From contig OZ223205.1 in the NCBI GenBank assembly GCA_965140395.1, forward strand, positions 806,001 to 870,000: 64,000 nt of DNA, written 5' to 3'. A program made the position numbers and the translations under genes. Position 1 is the stretch's first letter; every line of letters starts with the position of its first letter. The stretch is from Parvibaculum sp002684405 (GTDB lineage Bacteria; Pseudomonadota; Alphaproteobacteria; Parvibaculales; Parvibaculaceae). The notes below the pieces were generated by a model, which searched no databases, was not told where the DNA came from, and was given only the letters and a program-made list of their open reading frames with translations. Positions 34,869 through 45,000 of this stretch are shown piece after piece.

Positions 34869-36551
34869 TTGTTCGATTTTGTGAGGACGCTTTACCGGCA
34901 GAGAATTTCCGCACAATTCATCCTGCCCGCCACACTCTTCGTTGCGACCCTTCTCATTCTCCTCTTGTCCCCCTTTCTGCCGGTGCTTCTCTGGGGGCTG
35001 GCGGTCACGCTGCCATTATTGGCGCTTGCGGCCTATGACTACAGGCAATCCCCTCACACATTGATGCGGAACTATCCTCTTGCCGCGCGGTTGCGCTGGT
35101 TCTTCGAGGATCTGCGGCCGTACCTGCGGTCCTATATTGTGGAGAGCGACCTGGAAGGGCGTCCCTTCGATCACGATACGCGCGCGCTCATCTATGCTCG
35201 CTCTAAGGGGCAGGTATCCGTCCACCCCTTCGGCACGGAGCTCGATGTCTACTCTGAGGAATATGAGTGGATCGGCCATTCCATCGCACCGACCCAGAAC
35301 GTCGCGGATGATTTCCGTGTGGAAGTAGGCGGGCCGCAATGCACCAAACCCTATTCCGCCTCCATTCTGAACATCTCGGCCATGAGCTTCGGGTCGCTCG
35401 GCGCCAATGCCATCGAGGCGCTCAATCTCGGCGCGAAGAAGGGCGGCTTCTATCACGACACCGGCGAGGGGGCGATCAGCCCCTATCATGAAAAGCACGG
35501 CGGCGATCTCGTCTGGGAACTTGGGACGGGCTATTTCGGTTGCCGGACGAAAGACGGTTCGTTCGACCCGGAAGCGTTTCGCGACACGGCTCAGCGCGAT
35601 CAGGTGAAGATGATCGAGATCAAGCTGAGCCAGGGGGCCAAGCCCGGCCATGGCGGCATGCTGCCCGGCCCCAAGGTCAGCGAAGAAATTGCCCGTACGC
35701 GGGGCGTCGAGGCCTATGCCGATTGTATCTCGCCGCCCGGCCACAGCGCCTTTTCGACGCCGCGCGAGATGCTTGAGTTCGTGGCCCGGCTGCGAGAGCT
35801 TTCCGGCGGCAAGCCCGTGGGGATCAAGCTATGCGTCGGCCAGCCGCATGAGGTCTTTGCCGTCATGAAGGCGATGCTGGCGACGGGCATTCACCTGGAT
35901 TACGTCGTGATCGACGGTGCGGAGGGCGGCACGGGCGCGGCCCCGCTGGAGCTGTCGAACCATGTCGGCGTCCCGCTGCGGGAAGGCCTGATCATGATGC
36001 GCAATGCGCTGGTGGGCACCGGGCTCAAGGGCGCCGTCAAACTCGCCGCCGGCGGCAAGGTTCATAGCGGGGCCTCGATCGCCTTCAACGCCTCCCTGGG
36101 GGCCGATTGGTGCAATGCGGCCCGTGCCTTCATGTTCTCGCTGGGCTGCATCCAGTCCATGAAATGCCATACCGGCGGATGCCCCACCGGCATCACCACA
36201 CAGGACCCCTATCGCCAGCGCGGCCTGGTGGTGAGCGACAAGGCCGAGCGCGTCCACCGCTTCCAGAAGACAACGGTGGAGGCGCTCCGCGATATCGTGG
36301 TCGCGGTGGGGCTCGAAACGCCCTGGGAGCTGAGGCCGCATCACCTGCATCACCGCCTCAATGCCGCCGAAGCACGGGCCACCGACCGCATCTATCCCTT
36401 TGTGGACGAGAAGAGCCTGCTCGACGACCCGGAGGCCTCCTATTACGCGCAATGGTGGGCCGCGGCCGATCCCGATACGTTCCGCCCGGTGAGCGAGGTC
36501 GATCCCCTGCGAAGGCTGGATCAGGACCGGCTGCGCACGGAACGCCATTGA
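34869..36551 (+). CDS. Membrane-anchored FMN-binding glutamate synthase-like protein
   Basis: A 560-residue protein with two hydrophobic helices at the N-terminus (about residues 15-55), then a GltS-like FMN TIM-barrel: ISAMSFGSLGANAIEALN, SQGAKPGHGGMLPGPKVS, VVIDGAEGGTGAAPLELSNHVG. The 3Fe-4S ligand set appears as C-IQSMK-C-HTGG-C. It lacks the glutaminase domain and FAD subunit of glutamate synthase, so it is one of the stand-alone 'FMN-binding glutamate synthase family' proteins of unsettled role. A TTG at 34869, eight bases after GAGGAG, is the best start; the open frame reaches back to 34758 without a ribosome site. Confidence 0.8.
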   Translation: MFDFVRTLYRQRISAQFILPATLFVATLLILLLSPFLPVLLWGLAVTLPLLALAAYDYRQSPHTLMRNYPLAARLRWFFEDLRPYLRSYIVESDLEGRPFDHDTRALIYARSKGQVSVHPFGTELDVYSEEYEWIGHSIAPTQNVADDFRVEVGGPQCTKPYSASILNISAMSFGSLGANAIEALNLGAKKGGFYHDTGEGAISPYHEKHGGDLVWELGTGYFGCRTKDGSFDPEAFRDTAQRDQVKMIEIKLSQGAKPGHGGMLPGPKVSEEIARTRGVEAYADCISPPGHSAFSTPREMLEFVARLRELSGGKPVGIKLCVGQPHEVFAVMKAMLATGIHLDYVVIDGAEGGTGAAPLELSNHVGVPLREGLIMMRNALVGTGLKGAVKLAAGGKVHSGASIAFNASLGADWCNAARAFMFSLGCIQSMKCHTGGCPTGITTQDPYRQRGLVVSDKAERVHRFQKTTVEALRDIVVAVGLETPWELRPHHLHHRLNAAEARATDRIYPFVDEKSLLDDPEASYYAQWWAAADPDTFRPVSEVDPLRRLDQDRLRTERH

Positions 36552-36620
36552 GGCTTGCGGAGTTCCATGCCAATAAGGTGACGGCAGCTTGCCTGGACGT
36601 ATTCAGCGCGAAACGGATTC

Positions 36621-37688
36621 ATGAGCAAAACGGCACTTATTACCGGGGTAACGGGGCAGGATGGCGCCTATCTGGCAGCCCTCCTCCTTTCCAAAGGCTA
36701 TATCGTCCATGGCGTGAAGCGCCGGTCCTCGTCATTCAATACCGCACGGGTGGATGCGCTTTACGACGACCCGCATAATGAAGGGGTCTCCTTCTTCATG
36801 CATTACGGGGACCTGACGGACGCCACCAATCTGATCCGCATCATTCAGGAAACCCAGCCCGACGAGATCTACAATCTCGCCGCTCAGAGCCATGTGCAGG
36901 TGAGCTTCGAGACACCGGAATACACCGCCAATTCCGATGCCATCGGCGCGCTGCGTATTCTGGAGGCCATCCGTATTCTGGGGATGGAAAAGAAGACGCG
37001 CTTCTACCAGGCCTCGACCTCGGAGCTGTACGGCAAGGTGCAGGAAACGCCGCAGAGCGAGACCACGCCCTTCTATCCGCGCAGTCCCTATGCCGCCGCC
37101 AAGCTCTATGCCTACTGGATCACGGTCAATTACCGCGAAGCCTATGGCATGCACGCCTCCAACGGCATTCTCTTCAATCATGAAGGGCCGACCCGCGGCG
37201 AAACTTTCGTCACGCGCAAGATCACCCGCGCCGTCGCCGCCATCGAACTCGGCCTTCAGGACCTTCTCTATCTCGGCAATCTCGACGCCAAGCGCGACTG
37301 GGGCCATGCCCGCGACTATGTGGAAGGCATGTGGCGTATCCTGCAGCAGGACGAGCCCGACGATTATGTGCTGGCCACCGGCGAAACGCATTCGGTGCGC
37401 GAATTCGTGGAACTGGCCTTTGCCGAAGTCGGCCGTACCATCGAATGGCAGGGCGAGGGCGTCTCGGAAATCGGCGTCGACAAGAAAACCGGCGAGACGC
37501 GCGTGAAGATCGATCCGCGCTATTTCCGTCCGACCGAAGTGGACCTCCTGCTGGGCGATCCGTCCAAGGCGAAACAGCGTCTGGGCTGGGAGCACACCAC
37601 GACCTTCCCGGAACTCGTGGCCGAAATGGTGGCTGCCGACCTCGAAACCGTCGCGCAGGAAGCGGCCCGTAAAGCACGCCATGACTGA
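36621..37688 (+). CDS. gmd: GDP-mannose 4,6-dehydratase
   Basis: A 355-residue extended SDR enzyme: nucleotide motif LITGVTGQDGAYLAALLL, then the Gmd-typical VHGVKRRSSSFNT, catalytic STSELYGKVQETPQSE and SPYAAAKLYAYWI (Tyr-x3-Lys), and FNHEGPTRGETFVTRKI. It makes GDP-4-keto-6-deoxymannose from GDP-mannose. Its stop overlaps the start of the GDP-fucose synthase gene by eight bases, so the pair makes GDP-L-fucose for surface polysaccharide. Confidence 0.96.
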   Translation: MSKTALITGVTGQDGAYLAALLLSKGYIVHGVKRRSSSFNTARVDALYDDPHNEGVSFFMHYGDLTDATNLIRIIQETQPDEIYNLAAQSHVQVSFETPEYTANSDAIGALRILEAIRILGMEKKTRFYQASTSELYGKVQETPQSETTPFYPRSPYAAAKLYAYWITVNYREAYGMHASNGILFNHEGPTRGETFVTRKITRAVAAIELGLQDLLYLGNLDAKRDWGHARDYVEGMWRILQQDEPDDYVLATGETHSVREFVELAFAEVGRTIEWQGEGVSEIGVDKKTGETRVKIDPRYFRPTEVDLLLGDPSKAKQRLGWEHTTTFPELVAEMVAADLETVAQEAARKARHD

Positions 37689-38643
37689 CAGCGCTATCTC
37701 TTCGTTGAAGGGCAAGAAGGTCTGGGTCGCAGGCCATCGCGGCATGGTGGGCGCGGCCCTGATGCGCCGGCTGGCGTCCGAGGACTGCGAACTGCTGACG
37801 GTCACGCGCGACAGGGTCGATCTGCGCCGTCAGGCCGAGGTCGAGGGCTGGCTGGCCGAGCATCGCCCCGAGGCGGTATTCATCCCGGCGGCGCGCGTCG
37901 GCGGCATTCTCGCCAATGACAGCTTCCCGGCGGAGTTCCTCTACGACAATCTGATGATCGAGGCGAACATCATCAACGCCGCCTGGCAGAACGGCGTGGA
38001 GAAACTTCTGTTTCTGGGCTCGTCCTGCATCTATCCGAAGATGGCTGAACAGCCGATGCGGGAAGATGCGCTGCTGACCGGCCCGCTGGAGCCGACCAAT
38101 CAATGGTATGCGGTCGCCAAGATCGCCGGAATCAAGCTGGCCCAAGCCTATCGCCGTCAATATGGCTGCGATTTCATTTCAGCCATGCCGACCAATCTCT
38201 ACGGCATAGGCGACAATTTCGATCTGGATTCGAGCCATGTTCTGCCCGCTCTGATCGCCAAGATGCATGCGGCAAAGGAAGCCGGCGATGCCGAGGTTGT
38301 GATCTGGGGCACGGGCTCGCCGAAGCGCGAATTCCTCTATGTCGACGATTGCGCCGACGCACTCGTGTTCCTGATGACGCATTATTCCGGCGAAGAGCAC
38401 ATTAATGTGGGCTTTGGCGAAGATCTGACCATTCAGGAGCTGGCGCAGAAGGTGAAAGAGGCCGTCGGCTTCGAAGGCGAGCTGGTGAACGATACGTCGA
38501 AACCGGACGGCACACCGCGCAAGCTGATGGACAACGCGCGCCTGCGCGATCTGGGCTGGCGCCCGCGCACCGGTCTCGATGAGGGTATTGCGAAGGTCTA
38601 TCGCTGGTATCTGGAAACCGGTGGCGACAGGCGCGGAGTGTGA
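37681..38643 (+). CDS. fcl: GDP-L-fucose synthase (epimerase/reductase)
   Basis: A 320-residue SDR protein: VAGHRGMVGAALMRRL for NADPH binding, AARVGGILANDSFPAEFLYDN, catalytic GSSCIYPKMAEQPM and YAVAKIAGIKLAQAY. It carries out the 3,5-epimerisation and 4-reduction of the Gmd product to GDP-L-fucose. It is translationally coupled to gmd. After it lie two hairpins and then a second gmd-like gene. Confidence 0.95.
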   Translation: MTDSAISSLKGKKVWVAGHRGMVGAALMRRLASEDCELLTVTRDRVDLRRQAEVEGWLAEHRPEAVFIPAARVGGILANDSFPAEFLYDNLMIEANIINAAWQNGVEKLLFLGSSCIYPKMAEQPMREDALLTGPLEPTNQWYAVAKIAGIKLAQAYRRQYGCDFISAMPTNLYGIGDNFDLDSSHVLPALIAKMHAAKEAGDAEVVIWGTGSPKREFLYVDDCADALVFLMTHYSGEEHINVGFGEDLTIQELAQKVKEAVGFEGELVNDTSKPDGTPRKLMDNARLRDLGWRPRTGLDEGIAKVYRWYLETGGDRRGV

Positions 38644-38652
38644 GTGAACGGG

Positions 38653-38684
38653 GGCCGGAAGCGGGCCCTTGCTTCATTCCGGCC
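38653..38684 (+). terminator. Hairpin after fcl
   Basis: GGCCGGAA and TTCCGGCC form an 8-bp stem starting ten bases after the fcl stop. No U-run follows, so this is a weak terminator candidate. Confidence 0.35.
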
Positions 38685-38704
38685 TCCCAACGAGGTGCCA
38701 TTCG

Positions 38705-38741
38705 GCCTCGGGAGTGCTAAAAACGAATCCTGTCCCGAGGC
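38705..38741 (+). repeat. Inverted repeat before the second gmd-like gene
   Basis: GCCTCGGGA and TCCCGAGGC are perfect 9-bp arms around a 19-base A-rich loop, ending 18 bases before the start codon. It could be an operator or a 5' UTR hairpin that hides the GAGG. Confidence 0.4.
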
Positions 38742-38759
38742 GAAAGGCAGAAGCGGCGC

Positions 38760-39875
38760 GTGTCATTCAATAACCCGACAAATTCTCCCCCATTGAGAGA
38801 GGCGTCCCGGCCGAGGGTCGCCATGGTGACGGGTATTACCGGGCAGGATGGCGGCTATCTGGCGGCATTCCTGCTTGCGCGCGGCTATGAGGTGCATGGG
38901 CTGGCGCGCGACCCCGCGCGGATGGAACGCGCGCGGCTGGCGGATGCCGGCGCGGATCTCAATCGCAATCTCGTTCTTCATCGTTGTGATATCGGCAGGG
39001 AAGCCGATCTCGACAGCCTTGTCCGGCAGATCAAGCCCGACGAGGTCTATAATCTCGCCGCTCAGTCTCATATCCATGCCAGTTTCGACGATCCCGCTGC
39101 CACGACGGATGTGAATGCAACCGGCGCGATGAAGCTTCTGACGGCCGTCTTGCGCCTCGACCGTGGCCAGATCCGTTATTATCAGGCATCGAGTTCGGAA
39201 ATGTTCGGCGACGCGGGCGGTCGCTGGCAGAACGAGGAAACCCCGCTTCACCCGTTGAACCCTTATGCCGTATCGAAGCATGCCGCCTTCGAGGCGACGA
39301 TCAATTTTCGCGAGGCCTATGGGCTTCACGCCTCCAACGGCATTCTCTTCAATCACGAAAGCCCCTGGCGCGCCCCGACCTTCGTCACGCGCAAGATCAC
39401 GCAGGCCGTGGCCGCCGTCTGCCTCGCCGGAGAGGGGACGCTGCGTCTCGGCAATCTCAATGTGCGCCGCGACTGGGGGCATGCCCGCGACTATGTCGAA
39501 GGCATGTGGAAGATGCTCCAGCAGGATGCCCCGGACGACTACATCCTGGCGAGTGGCGAGAACCACTCCGTACGCGAATTTGTGGAAATAGCCTTCGCGG
39601 AAATCGGCCGGACCGTTCGCTGGCAGGGAGAGGGCGTAGACGAAAAAGGCTACGACGAAGAGACGGGGGATCTGCTCGTCGAGGTCGATCCTGCGTTCTT
39701 CCGGCCGATCGACCTCGGCGCCACGCTGGGAGATGCGCGCAAGGCTCATGACCGGCTGGGATGGCGCCCGAAAACGAGTTTCCGCGAGCTTGTCGCGGAA
39801 ATGGTCGCCGTCGATATCGCCCGCGCTCAGGAACAGGCGCATATCGGCGCCGGCCTCTCCCGCTCGTCGGACTGA
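38760..39875 (+). CDS. GDP-mannose 4,6-dehydratase paralogue
   Basis: A 371-residue extended SDR enzyme close to Gmd: VTGITGQDGGYLAAFLLARG, then SSSEMFGDAGGRWQNEE and NPYAVSKHAAFEATINFREA with the Tyr-x3-Lys pair, and SNGILFNHESPWRAPTFVTR. Shared blocks with the upstream gmd are extensive (RRDWGHARDYVEGMW, HSVREFVE), so it arose by duplication. It lacks the RRSSSFNT block of canonical Gmd and carries GLARDPARM instead, so its sugar nucleotide or partner may differ, for example in a rhamnose or perosamine route. Start is a GTG at 38760; an ATG at 38823 would remove 21 residues that look dispensable. Confidence 0.85.
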   Translation: MSFNNPTNSPPLREASRPRVAMVTGITGQDGGYLAAFLLARGYEVHGLARDPARMERARLADAGADLNRNLVLHRCDIGREADLDSLVRQIKPDEVYNLAAQSHIHASFDDPAATTDVNATGAMKLLTAVLRLDRGQIRYYQASSSEMFGDAGGRWQNEETPLHPLNPYAVSKHAAFEATINFREAYGLHASNGILFNHESPWRAPTFVTRKITQAVAAVCLAGEGTLRLGNLNVRRDWGHARDYVEGMWKMLQQDAPDDYILASGENHSVREFVEIAFAEIGRTVRWQGEGVDEKGYDEETGDLLVEVDPAFFRPIDLGATLGDARKAHDRLGWRPKTSFRELVAEMVAVDIARAQEQAHIGAGLSRSSD

Positions 39876-39961
39876 GCCGCAAGACCGTTTGACCTTGGCG
39901 AGAAAGCCGGTAAAAACGCGCGGATCGAGTTTCCTTTCAAACAGTTTTCAGGACGGGTGAC

Positions 39962-40780
39962 ATGAGCGATCGTGTGTTTTTCGATCTCAAATCGACCCAC
40001 AATCCGCACCGCTATCACCTTCAGGTCGAGCCGGGCCTTTCGGTCGGTCCGCCCGGAAATCTGTTCATGTTCGGCGGTGTCGGCATGGCGGCGTCCATCC
40101 GGGCAATGGAGCGCACCTGCGAGCGCCCGACCGTTTGGGCGACGGCGCAATATCTTTCCTATGCGCGCCCGCCCTCCATCGTGGATCTGGATGTGCTGGT
40201 GCCGGTGCATGGCAATTACAACAGTCAGGCCCGCGTCATCGGCCATGTGGGCGACAAGGAAATCCTCACCGTCAACGCCGCGCTGGGCGCGCGCCCGAGC
40301 GAGTTCTCGCATCAATGGGCCGTCGCGCCGGATGTGCCAGGACCGGAAAACTTCGATCCCGCCGAACATTGGCGGGGCGACGACCGCGATCCCGACCTCC
40401 ATACCCGCATCGATATGCGCGTGGTGAAGGGCCGATATGGCAAGGACCGCAAGGGCGGAGAATTGTCGCCGGACGGTCAGGTCGTGCTCTGGGTGCGCCC
40501 GCTGGAGGATGTCGCGATCGACAGCGCCATGCTGGCCGTCTTCGCCGACTTCGTACCGTCTGCCATCGGCAATGCCATCGGCCGCAATGCGGGCGGCAAC
40601 AGCCTCGACAACACGATCCGCTTCCGACACATCGTGCCGACGGACTGGGTGCTGTGCGACATCCGCATTCACGGCGTGCATGGCGGGTTCGGCCATGGCC
40701 GCATGCATCTCTTCGCGCAGGACGGCGAGTTGATGGCCTCGGCGAGCCAGTCGGTGATCCTGCGCATTCACGACAAGTAA
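39962..40780 (+). CDS. TesB-like acyl-CoA thioesterase
   Basis: A 272-residue double-hotdog protein. GNLFMFGGVGMAASIRAMERTC matches the first TesB helix region, ATAQYLSYARPPSIVDLDV the first long strands, and LDNTIRFRHIVPTDWVLCDIRIHGVHGGFGHGR (in part) the second hotdog, where TesB-type enzymes have W-x3-D and GFGxGR-like segments. It hydrolyses acyl-CoA esters. The start ATG follows GACGGGTGAC with a modest ribosome site. It is preceded by the gmd paralogue and faces a convergent esterase gene. Confidence 0.8.
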   Translation: MSDRVFFDLKSTHNPHRYHLQVEPGLSVGPPGNLFMFGGVGMAASIRAMERTCERPTVWATAQYLSYARPPSIVDLDVLVPVHGNYNSQARVIGHVGDKEILTVNAALGARPSEFSHQWAVAPDVPGPENFDPAEHWRGDDRDPDLHTRIDMRVVKGRYGKDRKGGELSPDGQVVLWVRPLEDVAIDSAMLAVFADFVPSAIGNAIGRNAGGNSLDNTIRFRHIVPTDWVLCDIRIHGVHGGFGHGRMHLFAQDGELMASASQSVILRIHDK

Positions 40781-40810
40781 AGCGCCTCCGGAACTCCGGA
40801 AGGACGGCAC

Positions 40811-41914
40811 TCAGCGCATCAGCCAGTCCACGATTTCGCCGTTCACCTCGCGCGGATAGGTGTGGGAGAGGGTTTCGATCTCGCGATAGGCGACGTCGGC
40901 GCCCGCTTCTTCCAGCGAGCGGGCGGCGGTTTGCGCCATCTCCACATTGAACATCCAGTCCTTTGCGCCATGGGTGATGAAGATCGGCAGACCTTCGATC
41001 CTTTCTTTCTCCAGAAAGCTCACCAGCATCGGATGGAAGCTCGCCGACATCGGCGCGAGATGGGTGAAGGGCGCATCGGCCAGCATGCCGCTCACATAGC
41101 AGAAGGTGCCGCCATCGCTCATGCCGGTCATGAGCAGGCGGTTCTCGTCCACATTCCAGCGCTCCCGCACGAATTCGAGCATCCGCTTCAGGCTCTCGCT
41201 GTCGACATCGGGACCGGCGAGCGACCATGTGTTGTCGCGCGAGGTCGGCGAAAGCAGGATCGCGCCGCGTGAGCGCGCAGTGCGGAGCCAGCTCCAGATG
41301 AAATCGCGCCCGTGCCCGCTGCCGCCATGCAGCGCCATGATGAAAGGGTGAGGCCGGTCGGGCGTGTAGGTTTCCGGCACGTAGAGCGAAAAGCCGCCCC
41401 GTTCTCCTTTGTCGTTTCGGGCATGCATGAGACCGGTCTCGTGCGGACCTTGCGTGCCGTCGGCGAGGGCCGCCAGCAGACCCTCGTCCTGCCTTGCATC
41501 TTCGTCGAGAAAGAAGCGGCTTACCGGCGGCAACATCTGTGTCAGCGGGTAGAGTGCTTCCAATGCGCGCGACTGATGCCGGAAGGCGCGATAGGCGCTG
41601 AACACGCCCTGCGGATCGTCCTTTGCACTGCGGATTTCCTCATGCGCCATGAGCGCTTCGTCCGCGGCCTTTTCGATCTGCGTCTTGAAGCCGGCCATGG
41701 CCTCCGGCCACTCGGCCTCGCGGAATGGGCCGATGGTATGGCGCAAGGGTTCGTCCGGCTCGCCCATCTGGTCGATCAGCGAGGCGAAGCTGGGCGGATG
41801 GATATGCCGGGCAATATGGCCGAGCGCATCCAGCGCATGCAGGAGCGGCGGCACGGTGGCTGTGATCGCCTCCAGCATCGCTTCCTGTTTTTCCGCGGAA
41901 ATTTCCTCGCTCAA
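40811..41914 (-). CDS. Alpha/beta hydrolase (phospholipase/carboxylesterase type)
   Basis: A 367-residue protein in two parts. The first ~190 residues are helical and unrecognised. The C-terminal half is a phospholipase/carboxylesterase-like alpha/beta hydrolase: HPFIMALHGGSGHGRDF for the oxyanion region, LLMTGMSDGGTFCY with nucleophile Ser in GMSDGG, then FITHGAKDWMFNVEMAQ (acid) and ETLSHTYPREV (His). The start is a TTG at 41914, nine bases after GGAGG; the open frame extends to 41974 without a better site. The substrate is unknown. Confidence 0.75.
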   Translation of the reverse strand: MSEEISAEKQEAMLEAITATVPPLLHALDALGHIARHIHPPSFASLIDQMGEPDEPLRHTIGPFREAEWPEAMAGFKTQIEKAADEALMAHEEIRSAKDDPQGVFSAYRAFRHQSRALEALYPLTQMLPPVSRFFLDEDARQDEGLLAALADGTQGPHETGLMHARNDKGERGGFSLYVPETYTPDRPHPFIMALHGGSGHGRDFIWSWLRTARSRGAILLSPTSRDNTWSLAGPDVDSESLKRMLEFVRERWNVDENRLLMTGMSDGGTFCYVSGMLADAPFTHLAPMSASFHPMLVSFLEKERIEGLPIFITHGAKDWMFNVEMAQTAARSLEEAGADVAYREIETLSHTYPREVNGEIVDWLMR

Positions 41915-42041
41915 TGCCTTTCGCCTCCTTTTTGGCCAGAGCCTAGACGCCCCGTCGTGCCTCGGCCAGCCCATTTGCAGATCGGGTCATGCCGCCTATG
42001 CTGCGGGAAAAGAAATTCGAATAAGTCCGGGAAGGCTCTTC

Positions 42042-45000
42042 ATGACATTCGGGAAATTGCTGATCGCCAATCGTGGCGAAATCGCCATCCGTATTGCCCG
42101 CGCGGCATCGGAAGTGGGGCTTCAAAGCGTCGCCGTCTATTCCGACGATGACGCCCGTTCGCTCCATTTGCGTATGGCGGATGAGGCCGTGGCGCTGAAA
42201 GGCTCAGGTGCCGCCGCCTATCTCGATATGGACGGCATCATTGGCGCCGCGAAGGGCACGGGCTGCGACGCAATCCATCCCGGCTATGGCTTTCTGTCGG
42301 AAAACGCAGCCTTCGCCGCGAAATGCGCCGATGCGGGCCTTGCCTTCGTCGGGCCGCGCCCGGAAGTGCTGGACCGCTTCGGCGACAAGGCGAGCGCCCG
42401 CGCGCTGGCAGCGGAATGCGATGTGCCGCTTCTCGAAGGCACGTCCGGCGCGACGAGCCTGGAGGAAGCGCGCGACTGGTTCAAGAAGCTCATCGCGCGG
42501 GAAGGCGATGGCGCCGCCATCATGTTGAAGGCGGTCGCCGGCGGCGGCGGCCGCGGCATGCGCGCCGTGCGCGCGCTCGACGAGCTCGATGAGGCCTATG
42601 CCCGCTGCCAGTCCGAGGCGAAGGCGGCCTTCGGGATTGGCGATGTTTATCTGGAACGTTTCATCCCCAATGCCCGCCACATCGAAGTGCAGATATTGGG
42701 CGACGGCACGGAAGTGACCCATCTCTGGGAACGCGAATGCACCATTCAGCGCCGCCATCAAAAGCTGATGGAAATTGCGCCGAGCCCCTCCCTCTCCCCC
42801 GACATGCGTGAACGGCTGATCGAGGACGCACTGACTTTGGCGCGCCGGATCGGCTACGACAATATCGGCACCTTCGAGTTTCTCGTCGATGCCGACCGAG
42901 AGGGCGGCTATGCCTTTATCGAGGCGAATGCCCGCTTGCAGGTCGAGCATACGGTGACCGAAGAAGTGACCGGCATCGACCTTGTGGAAACGCAGCTCCG
43001 CCTGGCGCAGGGCGCGTCGCTGGATGGCCTCGGTCTCGACGTCGGCGAGGTGCCGCTGCCGCGCGGATATGCGATCCAGCTTCGCGTGAATATGGAAACC
43101 ATGGATGCAAGCGGCGCCGCAAAGCCCGCGGGCGGCACGCTGACCGCATTCGAGCCGCCCTCCGGCCCCGGCGTGCGTGTCGATACCTTCGGCTATGCCG
43201 GCTACACGACCAATCCGAATTTCGATTCGCTGCTGGCCAAACTCATCGTCCATCACGCCTCGCCGGATTATGCCGAAGTGGTGGCGCGCACGCGCCGCGC
43301 GCTGGCCGAATTCCGGATCGAAGGATGCGCAACCAATATCGGTTTCCTGCAAAACCTCATCGCCGACGATGAAGTGGCCGCCAACAATGTCTATACGCGC
43401 CTGATCGACGACCGGGCCGCCGAGCTGACGGCGGACGGCACGCCCGCCCAGGCCAAGCGCTATTTCACCGATGGCGCGGTAGCGTCGACCGCCGCGCATA
43501 CGAAGGTCGAAGGCCCGGCGGGCACCGTGCCCGTGGGGGCGCCCATGCAGGGCAAGGTCATCAGCATCGATGTGAAGCCGGGCGATGAAGTGCCCGCGGG
43601 CACGCAACTCGCCGTGCTGGAAGCGATGAAGATGGAACATCTCATCCATGCGGCCGAAAGCGGCATTGTGCGCGAACTGGGCGCGGAGCCGGGTCAGGTG
43701 CTCTTTGAAGGCGATCCGCTGATCTTCATCGAACCCGCCTCGGTCGACGCTGCGTCGCAGGCCGACGAAGCCGATATCGATCCGGATCATATCCGGCCCG
43801 ATCTTGCCGAGGTGATCGAGCGTCACGCCATCGGTCTTGACGAGCGCCGCCCGGAAGCGGTGGAGCGTCGCCGCAAGCGCAATCAGCGCACGGCGCGCGA
43901 GAACATCGCCGATCTCTGCGATGAAGGCAGCTTCATCGAATACGGCTCGCTCATCCTTGCCGCGCAGCGCCGCCGCCGCTCGATGGAAGACCTCGTCAAA
44001 ATGAGCCCGGCGGACGGCCTCATCACCGGCATCGGCACGGTGAATGCAGACAAGTTCGGCGAGGAACAGGCGCGCGCCATGGTGCTGTCCTACGACTTCA
44101 CCGTCTTTGCGGGCACGCAAGGCGCGATGAACCACAAGAAGACCGACCGTGTACTGAAGATCGCCGAGGACTGGAAGCTGCCTGTCATCTGGTTCGCCGA
44201 AGGCGGCGGCGGTCGGCCCGGCGATACGGATTCGCCGGGCGTGGCGGGGCTCGATACGCCCTCCTTCCTGAAATTCGCGGAACTTTCAGGTCTCGTGCCG
44301 CTTGTCAGCATCGTCTCGGGCCGGTGCTTTGCGGGCAACGCCGCGCTGGTCGGCTGCTCCGACGTCATCATCGCCACAGCCAATTCCAATATCGGCATGG
44401 GCGGTCCGGCCATGATCGAAGGTGGCGGCCTCGGCGTCTATGCGCCCGAAGAAATCGGCCCCATCGGCGTGCAAACCAAGAACGGCGTCGTGGACATCGC
44501 GGTCGAGGACGAGGCGGCGGCCGTCGAAGCGGCGAAGAAATATCTTTCCTATTTCCAGGGCCCGCTGGGCGATTGGGAGGAAGAAGATCAACGTCTGCTC
44601 CGCCAGGCGATCCCGGAAAACCGGCTTCGCGTCTATGACATCTACAAGGTGATCGACCTTCTGGCGGACAAGGGCTCGGTGCTGGAGCTGCGCCGCGATT
44701 TCGGTATCGGCATCGTCACCGCGCTTGTCCGTATCGGCGGCAAGCCAATGGGGCTGATCGCCAACAACCCGAAATATCTCGCCGGCGCCATCGATGCGCC
44801 CGCCGCCGACAAGGCCGCGCGTTTCATGCAGCTGTGCGAAGCCTTCGGCCTGCCGGTCCTGTCGCTTTGCGATACGCCGGGCTTCATGGTGGGGCCGGAT
44901 GTGGAAGCCGATGCGCAGGTACGCCGGGTGTCGCGCATGTTCGTGACGGCGGCGAGCCTGACCGTTCCCTTTTTCACCGTCGTGCTGCGCAAGGGCTATG

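Noticed and set aside
41649..42041. N-terminal extension of the acyl-CoA carboxylase
   Set aside because: It would overlap an esterase gene on the other strand and has no homology to carboxylases; the family start FGKLLIANRGEIA is at 42042.
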